Positions 1-9,528 of a DNA stretch of 14,682 nt are shown here, one piece after another. The translations under genes were made by a program, and so were the position numbers. This DNA is from Pleurotus ostreatus/Saccharomyces cerevisiae fusant (Eukaryota > Opisthokonta): assembly GCA_024196135.1 (NCBI GenBank), contig JAMQCK010000871.1, positions 1-14,682 on the forward strand, given 5' to 3'. Within the stretch, counting starts at the first letter, position 1. Each line of letters opens with the position of its first letter. The notes below the pieces were generated by a model. It searched no databases, had not been told where the DNA came from, and saw only the letters and a list, made by a program, of their open reading frames with translations.

Positions 1-75
1 TGGTGCCAGAACATCGACGCGTACACCCACCAGCCGCCCCTGGGCCAGTACTTCAACCTCAACGCGTGCTACTAA
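1..75 (+). CDS. 3' end of a protein-coding gene entering from the left
   Basis: Frame 1 is open from the first base to a TAA at 73-75 and encodes the last 24 residues of a protein (WCQNIDAYTHQPPLGQYFNL, then NACY). Every one of the 24 sense codons ends in G or C, which strongly suggests real coding sequence in this GC-rich genome. Two cysteines and several aromatic residues would suit a secreted enzyme or a disulfide-bonded domain, but that is only an impression. I do not recognise the family. The 5' part lies outside the window. Confidence 0.75.
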   Translation, partial: WCQNIDAYTHQPPLGQYFNLNACY

Positions 76-534
76 GCGTAGCATCGACCTCGCGTCGTGT
101 GTATAGTCTGACGACCATACTTTAGCGCCCTACCTAAGCCCCTGTACCCCCGTATCTTCGTCGCTTTTATTCCCCCTCGTCACATTGCTTTCGTATACAT
201 ATTCCACCACGCTTGTCGATCTCGGATATGATACCACAGCAACCGATTCCCCTGTAAAGTATATACTTTCCGCGGCGTGCTTGATTGTACGCCCCCAACA
301 CGTTCGTTATCGTGGTATATGCTGCCTGATATTTATGATGATAGCTGGGAATGAAGCTAGTGAAGATCATGGTCAAGCAGCCAGGCAGCGCGAGCGTCGT
401 CGCCAAGTTGAAGTTCAGTCATGTGCTTGTGCGAAGATGTTAGGTAAGCCGCTTTGTTCAATTTGAGTAGGCCTCCTGTCTTCCTCTTCGTCGAGTATTG
501 TATCTCCTTCGATTCCTATAACTCAGATTCATCC
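76..534. other. Intergenic region, no supported gene
   Basis: This stretch is visibly richer in A and T than its neighbours. It should hold the 3' untranslated region of the left-hand gene and the former promoter of the broken NTPase copy. Short open frames occur on both strands, but none has coding-like codon use, a paired intron or a recognisable motif. There is no visible similarity to the 5' flank of the intact paralogue (5869-6081), so the duplication that made the two plus-strand copies appears to begin within or near exon 1. Confidence 0.5.
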
Positions 535-2698
535 ATGATTGGCACGGATAGCTACAACGACAATGAAACCTTTTGTGAGGCAGTCAAGGGCGCGTTTCAA
601 GGTCGCGCAACCTCCCTGCCAATATACCAGCCGTCAACGGGCCCCTCTTCCTGGCAGAACTTCGTTGCCTCCTTGCGAGTTTTCCAGTACTCGGAGCTTC
701 CAATGCTAATGCTGCAAACCTTTCGCGATGTCAGAAACTCTGACCAGCCTCGTGCGCAGCTCGGCCGTATCTTCTGTCGAGGACAGCACAAGTCAGTCGA
801 GCCTGCCAGAGCGTCAGTATACTTCTCATCCTCACACACAGGTTGCTGCAAAATGTGTCCGGCAGCGGCAAGACGAGCCTCGTTATCGAGGGCTTGAGAC
901 ACCATTGGGGTTTCTACTTTGTAGGCACCGTCGACAGCTGGAGCATAGGCTCGAACGATATCTCGAACATTGTCTACAAGCTGTCTGGTTCTGGTCAGGA
1001 CCGTCTACAGTGCGAAGACACGCGCATGGACCTTCTGAAGATACCGCTCCTCATACGCCTCATGGCTTTCGAGATGTTTGCCGAGACGGTCGACGTCTCC
1101 CGAGCTACGCAAGAAGACCGCGAACTCTGGCTCCTGGTGCAGGCTTGCAGTCGAAATTACTTTTGGCCGGCTGACGAGTACGCGATGCTGTCATCCGCGA
1201 TGCATCATTGCGAGGAATATCACGTCGGAACGGAGATCAACAACACCCTCGCTCGCATCTGAGAATTGACGAAGGACCCCGACTTCCACTTCTATGCCAT
1301 CATTGACGAGACGCAGGCCATCGCGCAAAGCGTCCCGCCATTCGCTAAAGGAGAGCCCAGGACGAGTTTCCACCGAGAATTCACCCGCTCTTGGGAGGAA
1401 TATCCCTGGCTCACCCTCGTCATGTCCGGCACCGCGTTCCCTTATGATCAATACCCTCTCGTCCATGCATGCTCTGGTCCTGCCTACAACCTGACCTCTG
1501 CCACCGGGTACTCCGATCGGTCGCGTGTGGCCGAGTATATGAAGAGTTATCTACCTCCCGCATTCGCCGCGACGGATTCAGGGCAGCAATTGGTGCTTCG
1601 GGCGAGCGCCTGGCTCCATGGCAGGTAAGACGCTATTCTCATACTACAGTACTGCGCAAGCTCACATGCGCGTAGACATCGCTTCTCGGCCGCTTACGCT
1701 TCCTTCCTCCTCGAACATGGACCCGAGGCCCCGCATACACTGCTCGATGATTTCATCGGGCGAATGACCGGCTTCAAGCCCGTGGATGCCGAGCAACTTG
1801 TTCGTGACGAGGCGACAACGATGAACCACGCAGAAGACACCTTCCAACCTCTGGCGATCATCGACAGCCATGCGCGTACGTACTTACCTCTCGTTATTCA
1901 CCTGCATGTTTGTAACTATTCTGGCCAGCGCCCCTTGTCCGCAGCACCATGCATCATGTTCTCTACCAATTTCTGACCATCGGAGACTGCAAGAAGACCT
2001 TCGGCAGGGATCGCATTGCCCTAGTTGAGCGATCGGCTGGCCGCTTCTGCGACGACAACGCCTCCCAAATCATCGTCGACGAGCCTCTCTGCCTCGTCTC
2101 GGCTGCTCAATGGTTCTGCGAGTCCAGTCACGCTGCGAGCACTGGCTCGTTCTTCGACAAGGGACTCATATACAACACCAACGACCCTGACATGTCGAGC
2201 GTGCGCGAGCATGCCGTGCTACTGTTGGCGCATGCGCTCAGCGAAGCGCGGCCCTTCATCGATCTCTTTTCTCTTCCGGGCCCATCGCGACATCGCCCCA
2301 AAGTCGAGCTCGTCGAGCTCCATCGCTCAGTGGACGGCGGTCGCACCGTCTTCTACCCCTTCAGCTACGCGCGGCTACCCTCGTCCCGCCCCGTGATCCT
2401 CGCCACCAATTGCGCCAGCCACTCCGACGTCCTCGCGTGGCTACGGCACGAACGCCCATCACCTTTCTGTCTCTTGCCAGACCAGTGCAGTCTTCTTTTT
2501 GCGCTCAGAGTCTCGAACGGGACGTTCTGCTGGGTGGTAGCGCAGACGTCGTCGGAGACCTCGGATGACCTCGCGCGATGCTTCTATCCTCCGGTAATTC
2601 GCCCTCTTCAGGTTATTCGCCCTCACTTATCAGTTGCAGTCGTCGAGACAAGAGGACACGTCGGAGATCATGGCCCTCCTATCCCATGTACCCGCACT
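535..2698 (+). pseudogene. Broken copy of the P-loop NTPase gene (paralogue of 6082-8785)
   Basis: Comparison with the copy at 6082-8785 gives exons 535-791, 842-1624, 1676-1875, 1929-2593 and 2640-about 2698. Exons 2, 3 and 4 have exactly the same lengths as in the intact copy (783, 200 and 665 bases), and all four introns fall at the same places. Walker A (NVSGSGKT) is present. Lesions: TGA at 1260-1262 where the intact copy has an Arg codon; Walker B DEAQ changed to DETQ; the fourth intron's donor is GTAATT rather than GTAAGT; and similarity stops at about 2698, so the last roughly 150 codons, including the basic tail, are missing. Translation would stop after about 225 residues, past Walker A but before Walker B. 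If the stop were bypassed, the last frame would run antisense into the 3' end of the convergent gene and stop at 2993. The equal exon lengths suggest recent inactivation or repair by gene conversion. Confidence 0.85.
2303..2597 (+). repeat. High-identity block shared with 7829-8123 (gene-conversion candidate)
   Basis: Aligned by eye without gaps to 7829-8123. Positions 2303-2455 differ at 5 of 153 bases, 2456-2518 at 19 of 63, and 2519-2597 at 0 of 79. The abrupt change between near-identical and diverged segments inside one exon is not expected from uniform divergence after a single duplication. Outside the block, exon 2 differs at roughly one base in five over the stretch compared. Confidence 0.75.
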
Positions 2699-2829
2699 GA
2701 TGTATGCTCATACTTCGCCTCTACCATCTTTGCATTATAATGGACAGGAACTACCCAGAATAATATACCATTGTCCTCCGGTTGGAAGCGTGAATCATGC
2801 ACGAGTAGGTGTAGTGATAGTCTCTACTA
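2699..2829. other. Convergent intergenic segment and breakpoint of the truncated copy
   Basis: This segment lies between the point where the plus-strand pseudogene loses similarity to its intact paralogue (after the bases CCCGCAC) and the TAG of the minus-strand gene. It is AT-richer than the flanking exons and must hold the 3' untranslated region and polyadenylation region of the minus-strand gene. No insertion sequence, terminal inverted repeat or target duplication is visible at the breakpoint. Confidence 0.5.
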
Positions 2830-5800
2830 CTAATGACCCTTCCTCTTCTTCGCCAGGCGAGCAGACTGGCGTGTCCCAGTTCCCGAACCCTCGACAACGC
2901 GTGGCTTCTTCGACGCACTGTCCTTCGGTGACGGAGCCTTACGCTTGCGCGATCCTGCGACCTCCACGGGCACATCGTCTGCCTCTGTCGTAGCGTTCGC
3001 CTTGTTCGCCTTGGGCTTGTTCCTTGACATCCGGAAAAGAGGCGAGGCCTTCTTCTGTCGCAGGAGATCGTCAATGAACTCGATGTTCAGGGTAGCGAAG
3101 GGATGCTTGTCGTTGATAAGCTCGTCCTCGAACATGTAGGGCTTCCTCCCGCCACGCTTCTTCGGGAGACGGCGGGCCTTTTCGTTGATGCGGTACCAAT
3201 CCATGTCCGACGTGCAAGCCATGACACGCAGGACATTGTACTCTCCGAACTCTGTGGCCGGCCGGGCGCCCGGGATCTGGTCGAAGCCGGTCTTGAGCAA
3301 CTCCCGTAGGTCGTCCATCTTCTGCTGCTCTTCTTGCTTCTTATCAGCATCCTCATATTGCTGTGGACCTGCATTAGTAAAAGACTGAAGGAGGGCCTGA
3401 CGGTGACCTACATCGACCTTTGCAGCGCCCAAGTACGCAGGTGTGATCGTCCTGATAGCATGCCTGGCCGCATCGTTGGCGAGCTTCTTTGCGTGGTTCT
3501 TCAGTTGCAGTAGCACCCAGAAGAGTTTGTCCTTCAACGGGCCGTCCACCAACTTCATGATATAGACGATATCTGGGCCGATGGACCTCCCCGGCAAGCA
3601 GCAAATCGCAGTGGTGAGATGCTTGACGAAGTTGGTGAGATTATCGTCCTTGTTGCCATCGTCAAAGATCGCCAATAAGCTGTCCGAGTCGATTCCCAAC
3701 GAGGCAGCGAGGGCGTGGAAATCCTTGCCATTCAGCATGTTCTCCATGCTGTGTACCTCCGTGGATCCATTGGTATCGGTGCAGACACCGACCAACACGA
3801 CGTTCGCCCCCTGCGCCCATTTCGGAGTATCGACGAACGTGAAGATTTTGTCTGCGGGTTGCGGCTCATTGAGGATATACCGTAGTTTGGCGTAGATGAG
3901 GTTTTCTTCAAACCCGTCGCGTTGTGTGATCGCAGAATGGTCGTTCATGCGCGCCCCGAAGAATCCAAGAAGATTTGTTCGTTGATCGCGGGTAACGGAC
4001 GGGTCGAAGTACCTTGCTCCCGCGAGAAAGACGAGAGGTTCGTCGACTTGTGGCGCCAAGGTTTTGTCGGACTTGAGCGAGTATCGCGCCACACCGTAAC
4101 TAATCATGTCATGCTCGTCCTCACCAGCGACGACCTTGACCTTGCCTCGGATGAGATAGCTTGCCACCATTCGTCCGAACGTTTCTTGCAAAGGAACACC
4201 TGACACGAAAGTCAAATCCTGAAGACGCAAAATAGAGCCACTGACCCAAACTTACTCATTTGAGCGACGGGGAGAACATGCCCCATCTGCGAAATCGCCC
4301 CTTCGGCAAGAGGTGATTCGGCTCCTTCATATTTCCGTGCGTCTTCCAGATGGCAATCGGTGAGCACACGAACATAGGAAGTTAGAAGGCGGTGGGGGGA
4401 TTGATAGTTATTTCGTATGAGTTCGCCGATGAAGTTGGATAGAAATCGGTGACTAGGGTTATGCTTTGTATCAGCGCAAAGAATGGGCATCAGTACGTTT
4501 TGACTCACCGGCCTCGTAGGCACGCCCACAAGCGCTGAAGCAGCCGCTTCCCATCGGCCGCCCCGAGAAGGTCCCGAGGCACATAACGATGCACATACTC
4601 CTTCAAAGCAGGTATCTCGTCAAAGGCTCCAGTCACTTTATACACGAAGGAACTGGCGCTTTTCCCGGAACGTGTATGCAAAGCTTCTGTCACCCTCTGG
4701 GCGGTTATCCCAGTTCCCAGCCCCAGGACCTTGAAGAATTGAGGCCAGCTATCGCCAACACCGAGAAGCGATTCGACGACCTGCCGAAGAAGAGGGCGCG
4801 CGTCGTTCGCGTTAGAGGTAGCCTTGAAAGCTGAAGGACACTTCTCGAGCAACGTCTGGGCCTCATCGAGAACGATGAGGGCACGGGCAGCGTTGCATTC
4901 GGGATTGTCAGGTTGGAGGGAGTCGTAGTCTTCACCGATATGAGCTACGCATGGTCTGAGCGCATCCTCGACTATCTGCTCGAAGTCGTCAGAGGAAATG
5001 TTGGCAGCGTGGTTGAGAATAAGCGTCGTGAGTTCCGCAAAGATGTCCGAGCAGAGGGTGGGGCAATGTTCAACCTTCGGAGCGTCTTTGTCATAGTCTT
5101 CGGTGGAAGAGATGGTCGGCATCAGTTGCAGTAGTAGCCATGCCCGTCTGTGCTCGGGCAGCAGCTTGCCGTCTGGAGATGATTTACGCGCGAGATCGAT
5201 GAAGCGAGAGAAGATCGAAGCCCGCGCAAGCAGAAGTCCACACATGGCGTGGTTGACTATAGCCGTGTTCTTGTCGAAGGCTTTGTCTCGTTCGGCCGCA
5301 CTTGTAAAGGTGTCCGGGACATGCTGCACAACGCGGCTGAGACACCTTCGCGTGATTCTGGAGAAGTCGGAGGAGCCGAGCGCATTGCCATCCTTTTCAG
5401 CAACGAAGTAGAAGCCGGGGAGCAGGCATAGTGCCTCGAGGGATATTCTTGTCTTTCCGGAACCACTCGTGTTGATGAACCACCTGGGGGTCAAAGGATT
5501 AGAAAGGAACTCAGAGCAAGGCTGTTTTCGTACGTGACTGGCTCCGACGTCCCCACGACCTCCTTAGCTTTCGCTTGCATAGCCGCGTTCATCCCGAGTT
5601 GGTGCAGCAACATGTCCGGTTTGCCGTCTCGACGTGGAATATTCAAGTGTTGGATGAACGATGCATAGGGTGCTTTGAGGTCAGATGGTGCATAGGTCGG
5701 TGGCTTAAAGCGACGTTCGGCGTGTTTTCGAAGCATTGGATCTATGCATCGAAGATATGGCCTGATTACTGCGTTCTGTTGTCAGAGTATCAGCGCCATT

Positions 5801-5868
5801 GGACTTCGGATAATATACACTCGGTGGCGCACCTTAAGACGGCTGAGGACGTCATTTTCTGAGTCCAT
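2830..5868 (-). CDS. P-loop NTPase with C-terminal PD-(D/E)XK-like nuclease domain and nuclear-type tail, 939 aa
   Basis: Spliced model on the minus strand: exons 5868-5833, 5775-5534, 5483-4509, 4452-4256 and 4199-2830, giving 939 codons plus TAG. Introns are 50-57 bases and all GT-AG. Seen in the protein: N-terminal region 1-92; P-loop NTSGSGKT at 97-104, in which Asn replaces the first Gly of the usual Walker A; Walker B IVLDEAQ with DEAQ at 299-302; a sensor-like GLGTG near 347-351. The C-terminal half has DEPL near 536, Glu 581/582 opening a helix, GPD with Asp 693, and LQLKN with Gln 715 and Lys 717. This fits the D-(E/Q)xK catalytic pattern of restriction-endonuclease-fold nucleases. 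A helical Glu/Gln/Lys-rich stretch follows, then a bipartite basic signal (RKRK...KKPR, about 901-917) and a terminal KKRK. The layout resembles Crinkler-type NTPase-nuclease proteins of fungi and oomycetes; that assignment is inference, and no Crinkler header motif was recognised. Substrate unknown, probable site the nucleus. It is divergent from the paralogue at 6082. Confidence 0.85.
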
Positions 5869-5992
5869 CGTCTGAGTTATTTGGCAGATACAGTGAATAA
5901 GATGAGACTACACGTCTAGATGATGAGTGTTGGCGGTGAAGAGAGAAGAGGCGAGCTGCCACCGTGACAATGACAACCGTAACGGATGTCAC

Positions 5993-6006
5993 ACGTCACG
6001 TGACGT
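5993..6006. promoter_or_regulatory. 14-bp palindrome ACGTCACGTGACGT (E-box core with CRE-like arms)
   Basis: The sequence is a perfect palindrome. Its centre is CACGTG, the core of bHLH sites. Read with its arms, each strand also has TGACGT/ACGTCA, the core of CRE-type bZIP sites. It sits in the middle of the divergent promoter, about 75 bases upstream of one ATG and 125 of the other. Binding by any particular factor is not shown by the sequence. Confidence 0.4.
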
Positions 6007-6021
6007 TCATGTGCAGCTGTG

Positions 6022-6029
6022 TTACGTAA
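6022..6029. promoter_or_regulatory. TTACGTAA palindrome, bZIP-like site
   Basis: This 8-base perfect palindrome matches the general TTACGTAA class bound by several fungal bZIP factors. It lies 16 bases beyond the larger palindrome in the same divergent promoter. The spacing makes a combined regulatory module plausible, but single 8-mers arise by chance and the call rests on position. Confidence 0.3.
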
Positions 6030-6081
6030 ACGTCCGCGGCCATGTGTTTGTGTGGCTTACATCTTCTTTCATCCCTTCTCG

Positions 6082-8785
6082 ATGGCGTCCGACAACAGCA
6101 ACACTTTTCGCGAAGCAATTCTTCGCGCTTTCCGCCAACGCTCATCCAGTCTCCCGATATATCGACCACCCTCAGGTCCCTCTTCCTGGCAGGACTTCGT
6201 GGCTTCATTGCGAGTACCGAGTTATAGGTCACAGCCGATGCCAATGTTGCAGACCTTGCGCGACACTATGAATGCCGACCACGTTCGCGCACGTCTCGAT
6301 CATATTTTCTGCAAAGGGAAGCACACGTACGTTGCTCTGCTCCTACGCAAGCCTCCTGCTTATCATAACAGGCTGCTGCAGAACGTTTCCGGCAGCGGAA
6401 AGACGAGTCTCGCGATTGAGGGCCTCAGACATCATTGGGGTCTTTACTTTGTGGGCGCCGTTGACAGCTGGGGCATCGGGTCCAGCGATATAACGAAGAT
6501 GGTCCGCAAACTGTCTGGAGCCCGTCCGGACCTCATACAATGCGAAGACACGCGCCTCGATCTACTGAAGATACCGCTCCTGATACGTCTCATGGCCTTC
6601 GAGATGTTTGCCGAGATAGTAGACGTCTCTAGAGCGACGCGCGACGATCGCGAACTCTGGCTCCTGGTGCAGGCTTGCAGTCAACGCTACTTCTGGCCGG
6701 CTGACGAGTTTACGATGCTTTTATCCGCGATGTACCATCGCGGGAATCAGCACGTGGGAATGGAGATTGAAAACACCCTTGCTCGCATACGCAAACTCAC
6801 AAAGGACCCCGACTTCCATTTTTACGCGGTAATCGACGAGGCGCAGGCACTGGCGTCAACCGTCGCGCCTTTCGCCGAGGGAGGACCCATGACATCTTTT
6901 CATCGAGAATTCACGCGTTCTTGGGAGAATTACTCCTGGCTTACTCTTGTGATGTCCGGCACCTCTTTCCCTTATGATCAATACCCTCCCGTCGACGCAT
7001 GCTCTGGTCCTGCCTATCACATAGCCTCTCCCACTGGATTTTCCGACCGGTCGCGAGTGGTCCAATATCTGAAGAGACATCTACCTCCCGCCTTCGCCGC
7101 GACGGACTCAGGGCAGCGACTGATTGTTCGGGCGAGCGCTTGGCTGCACGGCAGGTAAGATGCTCCCCGTTCTATACTACCGCGCAAGCTCACTCATGCG
7201 TAGGCATCGCTTCTCTGCCGCATACGTCACCATCTTCCTCAAACATGGACCGGATGCTCCGCATACTCTTCTTGACGACTTCATTAAGCGAATGACCGGC
7301 TTTGAGCCCGTGGATGCCGAGCAACTTCGCTGCGATGAGGCGACTGCCATGAATCACGCAGAAGACTCATTCTTACCTCTGGCGATCGTTGACAAGCACT
7401 CACGTACGTACCTGTCGCCGCTGTTTTCCTGCGCGTACTCACAAAAATGTCTAGCGCCGACTGTCCGAAGCACTATGCACCATGTCCTGTACCAGTTCAT
7501 GACCACTGGAGACTGCAAGGAGACGTTCGACAGGGATCGCGTCGCCTTGATCGAGCAGTCGGCGGGCCGCTTCTGCGACGACAATGCCTCCCAAGTCGTC
7601 GTCGATGAGCCTCTCTGCCTCGTCTCGGCTGCGCAATGGTTTTGCGTTTCAAGTCACGCTGCGAGCACAGGCTCGTTCTTCGACAAGAGGCTCGTCTACA
7701 ACACCGACGACCCTGATATGTCGAGCGCGCGAGAGCACACTGTGCTACTACTGGCGCATGCGCTCAGCGAAGCGCGGCCCTTCTTCGACCTCTTCTCTGT
7801 TGCGGGCCCATCGCGTCATCGCCTCAACGTCGAGCTCGTCGAGCTCCATCGCTCAGTGGACGGCGGTCGCACCGTCTTCTACCCCTTCAGCTACGCGCGA
7901 CTACCATCGTCCCGCCCCGTGATCCTCGCCACCAACTGCGCCAGCCACTCTGACGTCCTCGCGTGGCTGCGGCACGAACGCACATCGCCGTTCTGCCTGT
8001 TGCCAGACCGGAAGAGCCTCCTATTCGCGATGAGGTTCTCGGATGGGACGTTCTGCTGGGTGGTAGCGCAGACGTCGTCGGAGACCTCGGATGACCTCGC
8101 GCGATGCTTCTATCCTCCGGTAAGTCCCGCTCTCAAGGCTTTTCGCTCTCGCTTATCAGTTGCAGGCGTCGAGACAAGAGGACACGTCGGAGATTATGGC
8201 GCTCCTATCCCATATACCCGCACCCTGCGACTTTCTAGGATCGCCGCCAATCCTCCGCGTAACGATCCCATGGCCCTCAGCCAGCCTACCCGCCGACGAG
8301 CCCACTCTCAACATGACGTACCTGGAGTCAATTGCGTCGGGTATCGAACAGAGAGACGTTCTCCTTCGCATTGTCTCCAATGTCATACGGGTCACTGAAG
8401 CACACATGCCCGATGCGAGTGAGCTCCTGGACCCCGGACTTGTGAGCCCGACGAAGATGCCCAGCCGGAAGGCTGGCGCAAGGTCTTCGAGGCGTTCGAG
8501 AAAGTCGCAGGACAAGTTCTCAAGGCCACCCGAACAGGTACGTCGCACTGCTTCGTTGTCTGCCATTTAATGACAGTTTTAATCCAGACGCGATATGATC
8601 TTCGTCCGCGACGGAAGGAGAGCCAGCCTTCGACAAGTCCAATTGGTCCGGTGACGCGTAGCATGACAACGAAAGGTTTTCAGCCCATTGCACAACCCCA
8701 TCGACGGATAAGAAAGCGTGCGTCATTGGACGACTGCGGCCCGCGACCCCAGAAGCCGGCGAAGCGACCCCGTACCGTTGCATAG
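6082..8785 (+). CDS. P-loop NTPase with degenerate nuclease-like domain and basic tail, 820 aa
   Basis: Spliced model: exons 6082-6326, 6372-7154, 7204-7403, 7455-8119, 8166-8537 and 8588-8785, giving 820 codons plus TAG; introns are 45-51 bases. The ATG at 6082 was chosen because the broken paralogue also starts near this point (MIGTDS... against MASDNS...) and because upstream in-frame residues are not conserved. Seen: Walker A NVSGSGKT at 86-93, Walker B VIDEAQ with Asp 237 to Gln 240, sensor-like VMSGT at 275-279, and VDEPL in the C-terminal half. At the nuclease motif it reads RKSLLF...WVVAQTSS: the catalytic Asp aligns with Ser 597 and the Lys of QxK with Ser 617, while Gln 615 is kept. 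The tail is basic (RRIRKR, KPAKRPR), suggesting nuclear import. It is intact, unlike its near copy at 535-2698. Probable role: NTPase without nuclease activity; the true function is unknown. Confidence 0.85.
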
Positions 8786-9468
8786 CACTCTGCCCATAGG
8801 AGATCGGTGCACGACGCGCGCAGTAGTCCCTGTATTTATCTGTATTTATGTTCGGCTAGGCTATTCTCACCGCGGTAATTGTAGATTCAGACATTTTCCA
8901 TACTAATGGAAAGATTATGTGGAACTTCGGCACTGCTGCGAATTGCTATCGACAGGTAGCTTCGCTCCCTCATTGTACAGCAACAACAGACGCCGGCGTA
9001 TGCCTCGCGCCCGGGTCGAGATCCATCCCGGCGCCACTTCGACCTTCATCCCGCCATTGTCAGCACCTTTCACTGCCACCTACGAAGTCGTACACCGCCT
9101 GTCGCCCCAGCCGTGGACCGCCTGCTCCGAGCCCGACGTCACGTCTCGAACCGGAAGTCCCTTTATTGTCTTGTCCGTAATATGCACGACCTGCTCACCG
9201 CCTCTGCTTACTGTCTTCTCACGTGTTTACTCAACCTATTGTTCTCCGTCTCATCATTCGAGGATGTCTTTGCACATGACATTGCTTTGGATAAGCTCGC
9301 AAGGAGCTGGACACCGCCCGGGCAATGCACGATCTCGCCATGATCAGCCCAGCTAGACCCGCGAGCACCACTGCCTATTCAGCCATCGGAAGCAGATTCG
9401 ACGCATCGGGGACGGACCTGGACGGACCAATGTACACGGAGACCGCACACGATGAACGGTCGGCGCAC
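8786..9468. other. Intergenic region, distal upstream region of the pheromone gene
   Basis: This region holds the 3' untranslated region of the 820-aa NTPase gene and the distal upstream region of the pheromone gene. Several open frames of 60-145 codons cross it, but they overlap one another in different frames, lack splice-supported continuation and show no recognisable domain. The frame that ends in the pheromone gene is stop-free back to 9325, which probably reflects chance rather than a longer protein. Confidence 0.5.
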
Positions 9469-9500
9469 AACAATTGGGAGCGCGGAAGCAGACTATTGTT
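9469..9500. promoter_or_regulatory. Inverted pair of AACAAT motifs (HMG-box type) upstream of the pheromone gene
   Basis: AACAAT occurs on the plus strand at 9469-9474 (inside AACAATTG) and on the minus strand at 9495-9500 (seen as ATTGTT), forming an inverted pair. HMG-box proteins of the SRY/MAT class prefer AACAAT-like sites, and fungal pheromone genes are known targets of HMG-box regulators such as Prf1 of Ustilago maydis. The pair lies about 30-60 bases upstream of the TATA box. That these particular sites are used is inference. Confidence 0.35.
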
Positions 9501-9528
9501 CTCCCCCGCCGAGGTGAGACAGGCCTGG

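Larger units (their letters stand above)
5869..6081. promoter_or_regulatory. Shared 213-bp divergent promoter between two NTPase genes
   Basis: The start codons of the minus-strand gene (5868) and the plus-strand gene (6082) face away from each other across 213 bases, so both promoters must lie here. The centre holds a 14-base perfect palindrome (5993-6006) and the palindrome TTACGTAA (6022-6029), with a CAGCTG between them. A pyrimidine-rich run precedes the plus-strand ATG, as is common in fungal genes. No clear TATA box was seen for either gene. Co-regulation is inferred from geometry only. Confidence 0.55.

Noticed and set aside
185..466. Small open frame upstream of the broken copy
   Set aside because: It lies in AT-rich sequence with no coding-type codon bias and no conserved counterpart upstream of the intact paralogue.
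8156..8566. Minus-strand frame of 136 codons opposite exon 5 of the 820-aa gene
   Set aside because: It is a shadow of an exon supported by splice sites and by the paralogue.
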